In this document: in pieces, positions 8,371 through 18,627 of the stretch | Position numbering within the stretch: position 1 is the first letter of the stretch | Layout of the letters: the number at the start of each line of letters is the position of its first letter | Program-made: the position numbers and the translations under genes | The notes under the pieces: model-generated | Told to the model about the DNA's origin: nothing | Seen by the model: the letters and a program-made list of their open reading frames with translations, nothing else | Database searches by the model: none | DNA from: Hyphomicrobiales bacterium | GTDB lineage: Bacteria > Pseudomonadota > Alphaproteobacteria > Rhizobiales > Rhizobiaceae | Direction: 5' to 3' | Assembly (NCBI GenBank): GCA_900471485.1 | Contig: UCEU01000002.1 | Span: 62,001 to 126,000 of the forward strand | Length of the DNA stretch: 64,000 nt

Positions 8371-10984
8371 TGTTCACAATCCTTTGTGGAACCACGATAA
8401 TCTTCTTCGGCGCCTGACCGTCCAGCACCCGCTTCACATCATCAAGCGCAAGTGTCGCCTCAATGACGGCATTCTGATCTGCGTCGCGAGAAATTGTCAA
8501 TTCAGCGCGCTTCTTCCCGTTGATCTGGACCGGCAAGACCATGTCGTTTTCGACTACCAGGCTGTTGTCAAAGCGAGGCCATGATGTCTGGGCCAGCAGG
8601 CCGCTATTGCCGAGTACGGCCCAGCATTCCTCGGCAAGATGTGGTGTCATCGGTGCAACGAGTTGTACCAGGATCTGTGCGGCATCGCGGACAGCCGCGC
8701 GGTAGGCAGCGTCGGCCTGTCCGGCGGCAACCTTCGTCAACGGCGCGGCAAGCGCGTTGACCAGTTCATATATACGCGCGACGGCCTTGTTGAACCAAAG
8801 CTTGTCATAGTCGTTCTCGACGGCTTTCAAGGTCTTGTGAGCGAGCTGCGAGATCGCCAGGGCATGACCATCCTTAGCCGGAGTCGCGTCGATGTCCTTG
8901 AGGTTTTCGGCCGCTTCGGAAATCAAGCGCCAGAGGCGTTGGGTAAAGCGATGCGCACCTTCCACACCAGCTTCCGACCAGATGACATCGCGTTCCGGCG
9001 GAGAGTCGGAAAGAACGAAGAAGCGAGCAGTGTCGGCGCCGTAGGAAGCAATGATATCATCGGGGTCGACAACATTCTTCTTCGACTTCGACATCTTCTC
9101 GATCGATCCTATGGCGACCTCCTCGTTGTTAGAGAGAAGATACGCGCTTCGCTTGCCGTCGGCCTCTTCGATGCGAATATCAGCCGGAGCGACCCATTCA
9201 CGCGACATGCCGGCGCCGCGGCTGTAGGTCTCGTGAACCACCATCCCCTGCGTGAAGAGACCCTTGAAGGGTTCCTTCACATCCACATGGCCGGTCTCGC
9301 GCATGGCGCGGGTGAAGAAACGCGAATAGAGCAGGTGCAGGATCGCATGCTCGATGCCGCCGATATATTGATCAACAGGCAGCCAACGATTTGCAGCCTG
9401 TTCGTCCGTCGGCTTTTTCTCCCAAGGTGCTGTAAAGCGGGTGAAGTACCAGCTCGAATCCACGAAGGTGTCCATCGTATCGGTCTCGCGGCGAGCGTCC
9501 TTGCCGCAATGCGGGCAGGCAACGTGGCGCCAGGTCGGATGACGATCCAGCGGGTTGCCGGGCTGATCGAAGGTCACGTCCTCGGGCAGCTTGACCGGCA
9601 GATCCTTCTTCGGAACAGGGATGACGCCGCAATCATCGCAGTGGATGACCGGGATCGGGCAACCCCAGTATCGCTGACGCGAAATGCCCCAGTCGCGAAG
9701 GCGGAAGTTGACCTTGCGCTCGCCCTGTGCCGCGTTGCCGAGTGTGGCTGCCGCGAGACGATCTGCGACGATGTTGAAGGCTTCCTCTGTAGTCTTGCCG
9801 TCGAGGAAACGCGAGTTCATCATCACGCCATCGCCGTCGTAAGCGGTGTCGCCGACCGTGAAGCTTGCGGCATCCCCACCCTTCGGCATGACGACGGGGA
9901 CAACAGGCAAATCATACTTGCGGGCAAAATCCAGGTCGCGCTGGTCGCCCGACGGGCAGCCGAAGATGGCGCCGGTGCCGTAGTCCATCAGAACGAAGTT
10001 CGCGACGTAAACAGGCAGTTCCCAGGACGGATCGAGCGGGTGCCTGACGCGGATGCCCGTGTCGATACCCTTCTTCTCGGCCGTCTCCAGTGCCGCCAGC
10101 GACGTACCAGCCCGGCGGCATTCATCGCAGAATGCTTCGATAGCCGGATTCGTGGCCGACACTTCCTTTGCGAGAGGATGATCTGCGGCGATTGCCAGGA
10201 AGGAGGCGCCGAAGAGCGTGTCCGGGCGGGTTGTGTAGACCGTTACCTCGGTCTCGCTCGATGCGCCGCCTGCGATCTCCCAACGAACGGTCATGCCTTC
10301 GGAGCGACCGATCCAGTTCTTCTGCATCAGCCGAACTTTTTCAGGCCACTGGTCGAGCGTGTCCAGCGCTTCCAGCAGGTCTTCGCTGAAATCGGTGATC
10401 TTGAAGAACCACTGCGTCAGCTCACGCTGCTCGACCAGGGCGCCGGAGCGCCAGCCACGGCCGTCGATTACCTGCTCGTTGGCAAGAACCGTGTTATCGA
10501 CCGGGTCCCAGTTCACCTTGGACTGCTTGCGGTAGACCAGGCCCTTTTCCAGGAAGTCAACGAAGAGATGCTGCTGGTGCTGGTAATAGGAAACGTCGCA
10601 GGTCGCGAACTCGCGGCTCCAGTCAAGCGACAGGCCCATCGCCTTCAACTGGGACTTCATCGATGCGATGTTCTGATAGGTCCAGGCAGCCGGGTGCACG
10701 CCGCGTTCCATGGCGGCGTTTTCCGCCGGCATGCCAAACGCGTCCCAGCCCATCGGGTGGAGCACGTTATAGCCACGGGCGCGCTTGTAGCGGGCGACGA
10801 CGTCACCCATGGCGTAGTTTCGCACATGGCCCATATGGATGCGACCGGACGGATACGGGAACATCTCGAGCACGTAGTATTTTTCGCGCGGATCGCTGTT
10901 GTCGGTCTCGAAGACCTTCTCTTCGTTCCATTTCTGCTGCCAGCGGGGCTCGGCATCGCGCGGATTATAACGTTCGGTAGCCAT
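8360..10984 (-). CDS. leuS: Leucyl-tRNA synthetase
   Basis: LeuS attaches leucine to tRNA-Leu in the cytoplasm and edits misacylated tRNA. The 874-residue class I synthetase has the HIGH signature as HMGH (residues 50-53, within [10 protein letters not shown]), a long CP1 editing insertion with a zinc-type CxxC...CPHCG stretch, the KMSKS motif exactly (630-634), and a tRNA-binding C-terminal domain. It is first in the operon with lptE and holA. A long open frame on the opposite strand (8639-11143) is a composition artefact. Confidence 0.97.
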   Translation of the reverse strand: MATERYNPRDAEPRWQQKWNEEKVFETDNSDPREKYYVLEMFPYPSGRIHMGHVRNYAMGDVVARYKRARGYNVLHPMGWDAFGMPAENAAMERGVHPAAWTYQNIASMKSQLKAMGLSLDWSREFATCDVSYYQHQQHLFVDFLEKGLVYRKQSKVNWDPVDNTVLANEQVIDGRGWRSGALVEQRELTQWFFKITDFSEDLLEALDTLDQWPEKVRLMQKNWIGRSEGMTVRWEIAGGASSETEVTVYTTRPDTLFGASFLAIAADHPLAKEVSATNPAIEAFCDECRRAGTSLAALETAEKKGIDTGIRVRHPLDPSWELPVYVANFVLMDYGTGAIFGCPSGDQRDLDFARKYDLPVVPVVMPKGGDAASFTVGDTAYDGDGVMMNSRFLDGKTTEEAFNIVADRLAAATLGNAAQGERKVNFRLRDWGISRQRYWGCPIPVIHCDDCGVIPVPKKDLPVKLPEDVTFDQPGNPLDRHPTWRHVACPHCGKDARRETDTMDTFVDSSWYFTRFTAPWEKKPTDEQAANRWLPVDQYIGGIEHAILHLLYSRFFTRAMRETGHVDVKEPFKGLFTQGMVVHETYSRGAGMSREWVAPADIRIEEADGKRSAYLLSNNEEVAIGSIEKMSKSKKNVVDPDDIIASYGADTARFFVLSDSPPERDVIWSEAGVEGAHRFTQRLWRLISEAAENLKDIDATPAKDGHALAISQLAHKTLKAVENDYDKLWFNKAVARIYELVNALAAPLTKVAAGQADAAYRAAVRDAAQILVQLVAPMTPHLAEECWAVLGNSGLLAQTSWPRFDNSLVVENDMVLPVQINGKKRAELTISRDADQNAVIEATLALDDVKRVLDGQAPKKIIVVPQRIVNIVV

Positions 10985-11187
10985 CGTATTCGCATTTCCG
11001 GAAAATCAGGGGAAGTTGGTGGTGACCTTCACCATGAAACCGCCGTACCGTCAAGTTTTGCAGGCCCGCGAAGTGTTCAATCCTTGTCTGCGAGGACGAA
11101 TCTGGCGTGGCTGACCTTGGCAAACGTGGGCTCGCGGGGTTAGTGCATTGCCGGTATGTCCAACGGTGGTCAGATCGGTAGAGAACG

Positions 11188-11847
11188 ATGGAACTTCAAG
11201 AGCGATTGAACGATGTGCGGGCGCGCATTGCAGTAGCGGAGCGATCCGGTGGACGCGCATCGGGATCGGTGGAGTTGGTCGCCGTTTCCAAGACCTTCGA
11301 TGCCGACCAGATCCGTCCTGCTATTGAAGCCGGTCAACGCGTCTTTGGTGAGAACCGTGTTCAGGAGAGCCAGGGAAAATGGCCGCAGCTCAAGGCGGAA
11401 ACGAACGGAATCGAGCTGCACCTGATCGGGCCGTTGCAATCGAACAAGGCCGCCGAAGCTGTTGCCCTGTTCGATGTCATCGAGACAGTGGATCGGGAGA
11501 AAATCGCGCGCGCGCTTGCCGAAGAGATCAAGCGGCAGGGCAAGACGCCGCGCCTCTTCGTGCAGGTCAATACCGGGGTGGAGCCTCAGAAGGCCGGTAT
11601 CGCGCCGGATGATACGGCTGTCTTCGTTACGCTTTGCCGTGAAGAGCTTGGTCTAATGATCGAGGGACTTATGTGCATCCCGCCGGCCGACGAGAACCCG
11701 GGGCCGCATTTTGCACTGCTGGCAAAGCTCGCCAAGGCATGCAACGTCGAGAAGCTGTCGATGGGCATGTCGGGCGATTATGAGACCGCCGTAGCCTTCG
11801 GAGCGACAAGCGTTCGCGTTGGTTCCGCGATTTTCGGCATGCGTTGA
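11188..11847 (+). CDS. YggS/PROSC family pyridoxal phosphate homeostasis protein
   Basis: YggS-family proteins bind pyridoxal 5'-phosphate and keep its free level in balance; no enzymatic reaction is firmly known. The 219-residue protein is a single alanine-racemase-like TIM barrel without the second domain. The PLP Schiff-base lysine is K35 in VAVSKTF; other family blocks are VFGENRVQE, HLIGPLQSNK and LSMGMSGDYETAVAFGATSVRVGSAIFG. It is monocistronic, divergent from leuS, with 203 bases between them in which I see no other gene. Confidence 0.93.
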   Translation: MELQERLNDVRARIAVAERSGGRASGSVELVAVSKTFDADQIRPAIEAGQRVFGENRVQESQGKWPQLKAETNGIELHLIGPLQSNKAAEAVALFDVIETVDREKIARALAEEIKRQGKTPRLFVQVNTGVEPQKAGIAPDDTAVFVTLCREELGLMIEGLMCIPPADENPGPHFALLAKLAKACNVEKLSMGMSGDYETAVAFGATSVRVGSAIFGMR

Positions 11848-11930
11848 TACGCTGCTTTCGTCGGGCTTTCTCTTGTCGCGCCCCTCCCCTAGATTGACAG
11901 GATGGCATCGCATGTCCTGGGGAGGAGCCT

Positions 11931-13841
11931 ATGCGAGGAGATTACCAGCGGGTCTACGAAGCGTGGCGGCAGGACCCCGACGATTTCTGGCGTACAGCCG
12001 GTAACGAGATTTCATGGTTCAAGCCGCCGGACCGCATATACGCTCCCGATGATGGCCCCTATGGCCGCTGGTTCGCCGGCGGAGAGACCAATAGCTGCTA
12101 CAACTGTCTCGACCGCCACGTGAATGCGGGTCGCGGCGATGTCACCGCCATTATATATGACAGCCCCGTCTCCGGTGAGAAAGCATCGTTTAGCTACAGT
12201 GCCGTGCTTGCCGAAGTGAACGCGATCGCGGCCGCCCTGCAAGGTTTCGGGATAGCCAAGGGCGACCGGGTCATTCTCTACATGCCCATGGTTCCGCAAG
12301 CGATTTTCAGCATGCTCGCTTGTGCGCGAATCGGTGCCATCCACTCGGTGGTCTTTGGCGGATTTGCCGCCAGCGAGCTTGCGGCGCGGATCGACGATTC
12401 GGGTGCGAAACTAATTATCACCGCGAGCTGCGGACTGGAACCGGGCCGCGTCGTTCCCTACAAGCCTTTGGTCGATCAGGCGATCTTGTTGGCGAAATGC
12501 AAACCAGGACGGTGTCTTGTCCTGCAGCGACCGCAGCTAAAGGCGGAGTTGATCGTGGACCGGGACCTTGATTTCGAAACCGTGATCGCCGGCTATCGCG
12601 GGACCGTAGTGGTGCCTGTGTCGGTCGCAGCAACGGACCCGCTCTATATCCTCTACACATCCGGAACGACGGGCCAGCCGAAGGGCGTCGTGCGCGACAA
12701 TGGCGGACATATGGCAGCGCTGATCTGGTCGATGGCCAACATCTATAATATCAAGGCCGGCGACGTCTTCTGGACGGCGTCCGACATCGGGTGGGTCGTC
12801 GGGCATTCGTACATCGCCTATGCCCCGCTGCTGGTCGGCGCAACATCAGTGATTTTTGAAGGCAAGCCAGTCGGCACTCCGGATGCCGGCACGTTCTGGC
12901 GCGTCATCGCAGAACACAAGGTCGAGGTCCTCTTCACCGCTCCAACAGCGTTTCGCGCGATCAGGCGAGAGGATGGTGAGGGCGCCTTTATCCGAGAGCA
13001 TTCCATGCCGGCGTTTCGGGCGCTTTTTCTCGCGGGTGAGCGTGCCGATCCCGAGACGCTGAAATGGGCCGAACGTCTGCTTCAGGTTCCAGTCATCGAT
13101 CATTGGTGGCAAACCGAAACCGGCTGGCCGATCGCGGCCAATCCGCTTGGGTTGGAAGCACTCCCCGTCAAACACGGATCCCCAACCGTTGCGATGCCGG
13201 GATACGACATCAGGGTCCTCAACGATGCCGGCCATGCGGTGGCTTCAGGGACACTGGGCAATATCGTGATCAAGCTTCCCCTTCCCCCAGGCTGCCTGCC
13301 GACGCTGTGGAATGCGGACAGCCGATTTCATGAGGCCTATCTGTCCGAATTTCCCGGTTTCTACAAAACCGCCGACGCGGGCTATGTCGATGAAGACGGC
13401 TATCTCTTCATCATGTCGCGGACCGACGACATCATCAATTGCGCCGGTCACCGGCTTTCAACTGGGGCGATGGAGGAAGTGTGCGCGAGGCATCCCGATG
13501 TCGCTGAGTGCGCGGTTGTGGGCGTTGCCGACCCGCTCAAGGGGCAGATGCCGTGCGGCTTCCTCGTTTTGAAGAAAAATGTTTCACGGGAAACATCGGC
13601 AATCGAAGCCGAGGTCGTCGCGTTGATTCGCGCCGAGATAGGGCCGGTCGCCGCGTTCAAGACGGCGATTGCGGTCGGCCGCTTGCCAAAGACCCGATCG
13701 GGGAAAATTCTTCGCGGTACGATGCAGAAGATCGCGGACGGGCTGCCGTGGAAGATGCCGGCGACGATCGACGATCCTGCAATCCTTGAAGAGATCGCCG
13801 AAGCGCTCCGCGGCCGTGGATACGGCTCGCTCCCTATGTGA
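11931..13841 (+). CDS. Acyl-CoA synthetase, PrpE (propionyl-CoA synthetase)-like
   Basis: A 636-residue member of the acetyl-CoA/propionyl-CoA synthetase family (AMP-forming), which activates a short carboxylic acid to its CoA thioester. Motifs: YTSGTTGQPKG for ATP binding (from residue 242), WWQTETGWP, and the C-terminal [11 protein letters not shown] with the regulatory lysine K592. The shorter N-terminus and residues such as NSCYNCLDRHV resemble PrpE or ACSS3-type enzymes more than Acs, so propionate is the likely substrate, but acetoacetate or other short acids cannot be excluded. GGGGAGGAG precedes the start. Codons 551-555 (VSRET) contain a degenerate parS site. Confidence 0.85.
   Translation: MRGDYQRVYEAWRQDPDDFWRTAGNEISWFKPPDRIYAPDDGPYGRWFAGGETNSCYNCLDRHVNAGRGDVTAIIYDSPVSGEKASFSYSAVLAEVNAIAAALQGFGIAKGDRVILYMPMVPQAIFSMLACARIGAIHSVVFGGFAASELAARIDDSGAKLIITASCGLEPGRVVPYKPLVDQAILLAKCKPGRCLVLQRPQLKAELIVDRDLDFETVIAGYRGTVVVPVSVAATDPLYILYTSGTTGQPKGVVRDNGGHMAALIWSMANIYNIKAGDVFWTASDIGWVVGHSYIAYAPLLVGATSVIFEGKPVGTPDAGTFWRVIAEHKVEVLFTAPTAFRAIRREDGEGAFIREHSMPAFRALFLAGERADPETLKWAERLLQVPVIDHWWQTETGWPIAANPLGLEALPVKHGSPTVAMPGYDIRVLNDAGHAVASGTLGNIVIKLPLPPGCLPTLWNADSRFHEAYLSEFPGFYKTADAGYVDEDGYLFIMSRTDDIINCAGHRLSTGAMEEVCARHPDVAECAVVGVADPLKGQMPCGFLVLKKNVSRETSAIEAEVVALIRAEIGPVAAFKTAIAVGRLPKTRSGKILRGTMQKIADGLPWKMPATIDDPAILEEIAEALRGRGYGSLPM
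13580..13595. promoter_or_regulatory. Degenerate parS-like site inside the acyl-CoA synthetase gene
   Basis: TGTTTCACGGGAAACA matches the parS consensus at 15 of 16 positions, with one change in the centre (CACGTG to CACGGG). It encodes VSRET in the same codon phase as the perfect site in rsmG and lies 9.1 kb from it. A central mismatch may weaken ParB binding; function is inferred only from the match. Confidence 0.5.
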
Positions 13842-13852
13842 CTTGCACCAAA

Positions 13853-13883
13853 AGAAAAGCCCCGCACAGGCGGGGCTCGTTTG
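13853..13883. terminator. Bidirectional terminator between the acyl-CoA synthetase and trcR
   Basis: AGCCCCGC - ACAG - GCGGGGCT (stem 13858-13865 with 13870-13877), with an A-run on the left and T residues on the right. It separates two convergent genes and can serve both strands. Confidence 0.8.
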
Positions 13884-13900
13884 GGTCGATCTCTGGGAGA

Positions 13901-14602
13901 TCAGTACTGGTCGTCCTCGTCTTCGTCCTTCGGCGAGGACTTCAGCGACTTGAGCTTGGCGAAGACGGCATCGGCATCGATTTCCTTTTCTTCTTCGCGC
14001 TCGTAGCCGGGTGCCAGACGTTCCGTCTCGTGTGCGGACTGCAGCGTTTCGCCGAGTTCGGCAGCGGTCGGCAGCGGTCGGCCCTTGGCGGCCTTCTCGA
14101 CTTCCAGGTCGAGATCGATCTGGCTGCAGAGGCCGAGCGTCACGGGATCCATTGGAGCGAGGTTCGCCGAATTCCAGTGGGTGCGTTCGCGGATCTGCTC
14201 GATCGTCGACTTCGTGGTGCCGACGAGACGGGAGATTTGCGCGTCCTTCAGTTCCGGATGATTGCGAACCAGCCAGAGAATGGCGTTCGGGCGATCCTGG
14301 CGCTTGGAGACCGGGGTATAACGCGGGCCACGACGCTTGGATTCAGGGACACGAACCTTCGGCTCGGAGAGCTTCAGCTTGTGAGCCGGGTTTTTCTCGG
14401 CGCGGGCGATTTCGTCGCGCGAAAGCTGACCGGTGGAGATCGGGTCGAGACCCTTGATGCCCTGCGCGGCTTCACCGTCGGCAATGGCCTTCACTTCGAG
14501 CGGATGCAGTCGGCAGAACTGCGCGATCTGGTCGAAAGACAGGGCCGTGTTGTCGACGAGCCAGATAGCGGTCGCCTTCGGCATGAGCAATTGTTGAGCC
14601 AT
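13901..14602 (-). CDS. trcR: TrcR/DUF1013 family cell-cycle transcriptional regulator
   Basis: A 233-residue cytoplasmic protein of the alphaproteobacterial DUF1013 family, annotated elsewhere as TrcR, a cell-cycle transcriptional regulator. The N-terminus MAQQLLMPKATAIWLVDN and the block RRGPRYTPVSKRQDRPNA are characteristic. A helix-turn-helix-like segment (AQISRLVGTTKSTIEQIRER) lies around residues 120-145. The C-terminus is acidic and ends SSPKDEDEDDQY. AGAAGGA precedes the ATG. It is divergent from acs, with about 230 bases of shared promoter region. Targets are not visible from the sequence. Confidence 0.88.
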   Translation of the reverse strand: MAQQLLMPKATAIWLVDNTALSFDQIAQFCRLHPLEVKAIADGEAAQGIKGLDPISTGQLSRDEIARAEKNPAHKLKLSEPKVRVPESKRRGPRYTPVSKRQDRPNAILWLVRNHPELKDAQISRLVGTTKSTIEQIRERTHWNSANLAPMDPVTLGLCSQIDLDLEVEKAAKGRPLPTAAELGETLQSAHETERLAPGYEREEEKEIDADAVFAKLKSLKSSPKDEDEDDQY

Positions 14603-14831
14603 GGATATAGTCCTTCTGTCGTCCGCGCCGGTGTCGCGGTCCGTGGATTGTCACCACTATGTCCGGGAAATATGCCGCTATATAACCGGAGTGACGCATA
14701 ATTGCAATTGATCACGAATGAAATGACCTTCGTCTAATTGCCGGGCCAATGCGACCTGCTATGAATGGCCTAAAGTCAATCTGGACTGCTTCGTTTTTAG
14801 ATTGTCCAGTATCCGAGTGAGGAGGAGTTTC

Positions 14832-16787
14832 ATGTCGGAGAAGATCTACCCGGTGCAAAAGCCGGTTAAGAACCATGCGCTTATCGACAAGGCCAAGTAC
14901 GAGCAGTGGTATGAGGAAAGCGTCGAGAACCCGGACAAGTTCTGGGGCAAGCATGGCAAGCGGATCGACTGGTTCAAGCCCTATACCAAGGTCAAGAACA
15001 CCTCCTTCACGGGTAAGGTCTCGATCAAGTGGTTCGAGGACGGGCAGACGAACGTCTCCTACAATTGCATTGACCGCCACCTGAAGACGAACGGCAACCA
15101 GGTCGCGATCATCTTCGAAGGCGACAACCCCTATATCGACAAGAAGGTCACCTATAACGAGCTCTACGAGCATGTTTGCCGCATGGCGAACGTGATGAAG
15201 AAGCACGGCGTCAAGAAGGGCGACCGCGTCACGATCTACATGCCGATGATCCCGGAAGCGGCTTACGCAATGCTTGCCTGCGCGCGCATCGGCGCTGTGC
15301 ATTCGGTGGTGTTCGGTGGCTTCTCGCCGGAGGCGTTGGCTGGCCGCATCGTCGATTGCGAATCTACGTTCGTGATTACCTGCGACGAAGGCGTGCGCGG
15401 CGGCAAGCCGGTTCCGTTGAAGGACAATACCGACACCGCCATCCACATCGCCGCACGCCAGCATGTCATCGTCGAAAAGGTGCTGGTCGTTCGCCGGACC
15501 GGAGGCAAGACTGGTTGGGCGCCGGGCCGCGATCTCTGGTACCATCAGGAAATAGCGACGGTTAAGGCCGAATGCCCGCCTGTGAAGATGAAGGCGGAAG
15601 ATCCGCTGTTCATCCTCTACACCTCAGGCTCGACGGGCAAACCGAAGGGCGTGCTGCACACGACGGGCGGATATCTCGTCTATGCGGCGATGACGCATGA
15701 ATATGTCTTCGATTATCATCCCGGAGATATCTACTGGTGCACGGCCGATGTCGGCTGGGTCACCGGGCACTCCTATATCGTCTATGGTCCGCTGGCGAAC
15801 TGCGCGACGACACTGATGTTCGAGGGCGTGCCGAACTTCCCGGATCAGGGTCGTTTCTGGGAAATCATCGACAAGCACAAGGTCAACATCTTCTATACCG
15901 CGCCGACGGCGATCCGTTCGCTGATGGGCGCCGGCGATCAGTTCGTGACGCGCTCATCGCGCTCCAGCCTTCGGTTGCTGGGTACGGTGGGCGAGCCGAT
16001 CAATCCCGAGGCGTGGGAATGGTATTACCGCGTGGTCGGCGACAGCCGCTGCCCTGTCATCGATACGTGGTGGCAGACGGAAACGGGCGGCCACATGATC
16101 ACGCCGCTTCCAGGCGCAATAGATCTGAAGCCGGGTTCGGCGACGGTGCCGTTTTTCGGCGTCAAGCCGCAGCTGGTCGACAATGAAGGCAAGGTGCTGG
16201 AGGGCGCTGCCGACGGCAATCTCTGTATTACGGACAGCTGGCCGGGCCAGATGCGGACGGTCTATGGCGACCATGAGCGTTTCATCCAGACCTACTTCTC
16301 CACATACAAGGGAAAGTATTTCACCGGTGATGGCTGCCGCCGAGACGAGGACGGATATTACTGGATCACCGGACGCGTGGACGATGTTCTCAACGTTTCC
16401 GGCCATCGTCTCGGCACGGCCGAAGTCGAATCCGCGCTCGTTTCGCACAGCCTCGTCTCGGAAGCCGCTGTCGTCGGCTATCCGCACAATATCAAGGGCC
16501 AGGGCATCTATTGCTATGTGACGCTGATGGCGGGGAACGAAGGATCCGACGAACTTCGCCAGCAGCTGGTCAAGCATGTGCGTTCCGAGATCGGGCCCAT
16601 CGCGGCGCCCGATAAGATCCAGTTCGCGAGCGGTCTGCCGAAGACGCGCTCCGGCAAGATCATGCGGCGTATCCTGCGCAAGATCGCCGAGGATGATTTC
16701 GGTGCGCTTGGCGATATTTCGACACTTGCCGATCCGGCGGTGGTCGATGATCTGATCGCAAACCGGCAAAACAAGGCCGAGGCGTGA
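14832..16787 (+). CDS. acs: Acetyl-CoA synthetase
   Basis: Acs converts acetate, ATP and CoA to acetyl-CoA, AMP and pyrophosphate, allowing growth on and scavenging of acetate. At 651 residues it is the usual length. The ATP-binding loop is [11 protein letters not shown] (from residue 263), followed by WWQTETGGH and the C-terminal [11 protein letters not shown], whose lysine is K609, the position known to be inactivated by acetylation in Salmonella Acs. I start at the ATG at 14832, which has GAGGAGG upstream; the frame extends to a TTG at 14802 but without support. A terminator follows directly. Confidence 0.96.
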   Translation: MSEKIYPVQKPVKNHALIDKAKYEQWYEESVENPDKFWGKHGKRIDWFKPYTKVKNTSFTGKVSIKWFEDGQTNVSYNCIDRHLKTNGNQVAIIFEGDNPYIDKKVTYNELYEHVCRMANVMKKHGVKKGDRVTIYMPMIPEAAYAMLACARIGAVHSVVFGGFSPEALAGRIVDCESTFVITCDEGVRGGKPVPLKDNTDTAIHIAARQHVIVEKVLVVRRTGGKTGWAPGRDLWYHQEIATVKAECPPVKMKAEDPLFILYTSGSTGKPKGVLHTTGGYLVYAAMTHEYVFDYHPGDIYWCTADVGWVTGHSYIVYGPLANCATTLMFEGVPNFPDQGRFWEIIDKHKVNIFYTAPTAIRSLMGAGDQFVTRSSRSSLRLLGTVGEPINPEAWEWYYRVVGDSRCPVIDTWWQTETGGHMITPLPGAIDLKPGSATVPFFGVKPQLVDNEGKVLEGAADGNLCITDSWPGQMRTVYGDHERFIQTYFSTYKGKYFTGDGCRRDEDGYYWITGRVDDVLNVSGHRLGTAEVESALVSHSLVSEAAVVGYPHNIKGQGIYCYVTLMAGNEGSDELRQQLVKHVRSEIGPIAAPDKIQFASGLPKTRSGKIMRRILRKIAEDDFGALGDISTLADPAVVDDLIANRQNKAEA

Positions 16788-16794
16788 TCTGACT

Positions 16795-16826
16795 GCCGCC
16801 CCGCTTTGCTCGGGGCGGCCTTACTC
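16795..16826. terminator. Terminator between acs and the nuclease gene
   Basis: GCCGCCCCG - CTTTGCT - CGGGGCGGC forms a perfect 9-base stem (16795-16803 with 16811-16819) followed by CTTACTCTT. It lies 7 bases after the acs stop and faces the end of the convergent nuclease gene, whose stop begins at 16821. Confidence 0.8.
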
Positions 16827-17270
16827 TTCGTTTGGGCAAGGGATTTTCGCCTTCGCGCCGCCGCCGTAAGCGCTCACTATACCTCGCTCCAACAGATCTT
16901 GAGCCGGATTCTTTCCATCCGACAGGGTCACGTCGGCAAGGATGCGGCCGAAATATTTGTCGCCGGAGATTTGTGTAAGCCTTATCTCGGGCGAGCTTTC
17001 CGTCAGAGACACCAGGGCCTCCCGCGCATCCAGAGCGGCGCGCCTGGTATCGGCGCAGCGCGAGTGCATCTCCGGCGCGTCGATGCCGCGGAGGCGGACA
17101 TAGACTTCCATCGTCTGCTGCGGCCAGGGACGCGCCTCGACCAGCAGCGTGTCGCCATCGATCACTCTGAGAATTTCCGCAAGCACCGGGCCGTCAATCT
17201 GATCGCGAGCGTCGCCGCTTGCGGGAAGCGCGACTAAGGCGAAACATATAAAGGCGAACAGCTTTGACAT
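16821..17270 (-). CDS. Secreted thermonuclease-like (SNase) family protein
   Basis: A 149-residue protein with an N-terminal signal peptide (MSKLFAFICFALVALPASG) followed by a staphylococcal-nuclease-like fold. Characteristic pieces are VIDGDTLLV, VRLRGIDAPE and a late GRILADV; the acidic residues around DGDT and the Arg/Glu pattern fit Ca-dependent nucleases. Many alphaproteobacteria have such short periplasmic homologues with uncertain substrate, so DNA or RNA degradation is the family expectation, not shown here. It seems monocistronic. Confidence 0.8.
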   Translation of the reverse strand: MSKLFAFICFALVALPASGDARDQIDGPVLAEILRVIDGDTLLVEARPWPQQTMEVYVRLRGIDAPEMHSRCADTRRAALDAREALVSLTESSPEIRLTQISGDKYFGRILADVTLSDGKNPAQDLLERGIVSAYGGGAKAKIPCPNEE

Positions 17271-17318
17271 GAAAGGAATAAATTCCGATCATGACGCAAA
17301 GTCAATAGGAATATTTAC

Positions 17319-17543
17319 TTAGAAGTCGATCGCGCGGCCGTTGATTTCCCAATCGCCGAAGCGGGCTGGGTCGGATCCCCCTCGCCCGCCGATCTCTGTT
17401 GGCCGGTCAACGGGCTGTTCCGCGCGGCGACGCTCCTCGGCTTCGGCGAGGGCGCGCTTGGCTGCAGGCGACAGCATCTTGCGCGGCGCTTCCTCGCCTT
17501 CAGTGGTTGGAGTTTCGATATTGTCGTTATCGGCTGCTTGCAT
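17319..17543 (-). CDS. DUF1674 / SdhAF4-type succinate dehydrogenase assembly factor
   Basis: The C-terminus GGRGGSDPARFGDWEINGRAIDF carries the conserved block of the DUF1674/SDHAF4 family, which in eukaryotes and some bacteria helps assemble flavinylated succinate dehydrogenase. With the start at 17543 the protein has 74 residues: a disordered charged part, then the conserved tail. An in-frame ATG at 17567 is an alternative, and the frame stays open to 17783, but the extra residues look random. No clear ribosome site decides the start. It is divergent from htpX. Confidence 0.8.
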   Translation of the reverse strand: MQAADNDNIETPTTEGEEAPRKMLSPAAKRALAEAEERRRAEQPVDRPTEIGGRGGSDPARFGDWEINGRAIDF

Positions 17544-17664
17544 CACGCATGTCCGCTTGGGAAACATTGAAAATGGCTGGTGAATAACCAGATCATAGTG
17601 CGTCGCCGCCCTTATTGAAACCCTTTGACCCTGCGCGACGGAATGAAAGGATATGGAGACCCCG

Positions 17665-18627
17665 ATGAACCTTGTACGTACCGCCATGTTGCTCGCCTTC
17701 ATGACAGCACTTTTCATGGTCGTCGGATTCCTGATCGGCGGACGCGGCGGGATGATGATCGCGCTGCTGATCGCCGCCGGCATGAACTTCTTCTCCTACT
17801 GGAATTCCGACCGGATGGTGCTGTCGGCTTACCGTGCCCAGGAGATCGACGAGCGCAACGCGCCGGAATTCTTCACCATCATCCGGGATCTGGCGCGCAA
17901 TGCCGGGCTGCCGATGCCGAAGGTCTATCTCTACGACAGCCCACAGCCGAACGCGTTCGCGACGGGTCGCAATCCCGAAAATGCGGCGGTGGCAGCGTCA
18001 ACTGGTCTGCTCAGCGCGCTGTCCCCCGAGGAGGTTGCCGGGGTCATGGCGCATGAACTCGCGCACGTCCAAAATCGCGATACGCTGACGATGACGCTGA
18101 CGGCAACGCTTGCCGGCGCGATATCCATGCTCGGCAATTTCGCCTTCTTCTTTGGCGGCAACCGTGAAAACAACAGCAATCCCCTTGGCTTCGTCGGCGT
18201 GCTCTTGGCGATGATCGTGGCGCCGATGGCGGCGATGGTCGTGCAGATGGCCATCAGCCGCACGCGTGAATATTCGGCCGACCGTCGTGGCGCCGAAATC
18301 TGCGGCAATCCGCTGTGGCTTGCTTCGGCGCTGGGAAAGATTGCGCGCGGGGCGGCGCATGTGCCGAACTACGATGCCGAACGAAACCCCGCGACCGCTC
18401 ATATGTTCATCATCAATCCGCTCACCGGCGCCGGCATGGACAACTTGTTCTCGACGCATCCGAACACCGAAAACCGGATCGCCGCGCTGGAGGAAATGGC
18501 GCGCAGCGGGATGAATGGCTCGACGCAGGCGCCCCGCGCTGCTAATTCGACGCGCAAATCGCGATCGGTTCCCAATGCGGGCCTTGGTCGCGATGATTCG
18601 CAACCGCCAAAAGGTCCATGGTCTTGA
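17665..18627 (+). CDS. htpX: Heat-shock zinc metalloprotease HtpX
   Basis: HtpX is an inner-membrane M48 zinc protease that removes misfolded membrane proteins. The protein (320 residues from the ATG at 17665) has two N-terminal membrane segments, then the zinc site HELAH (residues 130-134), a third and fourth hydrophobic segment, and the downstream glutamate region [11 protein letters not shown]. The ATG at 17665 is preceded by GGAG at good spacing; the ATG at 17653 is less likely. The stop overlaps the next gene by 10 bases. Confidence 0.93.
   Translation: MNLVRTAMLLAFMTALFMVVGFLIGGRGGMMIALLIAAGMNFFSYWNSDRMVLSAYRAQEIDERNAPEFFTIIRDLARNAGLPMPKVYLYDSPQPNAFATGRNPENAAVAASTGLLSALSPEEVAGVMAHELAHVQNRDTLTMTLTATLAGAISMLGNFAFFFGGNRENNSNPLGFVGVLLAMIVAPMAAMVVQMAISRTREYSADRRGAEICGNPLWLASALGKIARGAAHVPNYDAERNPATAHMFIINPLTGAGMDNLFSTHPNTENRIAALEEMARSGMNGSTQAPRAANSTRKSRSVPNAGLGRDDSQPPKGPWS

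Noticed and set aside
8639..11143. 834-codon open frame antisense to leuS
   Set aside because: It exactly shadows leuS, has an Arg/Gly-rich composition expected from the reverse strand of GC-rich codons, and shows no family motif or ribosome site.
14061..14080. Tandem 10-base repeat in trcR
   Set aside because: The repeat is within normal coding sequence of a conserved family, and a 10-base duplication would have shifted the frame; it is most likely coincidental codon use.
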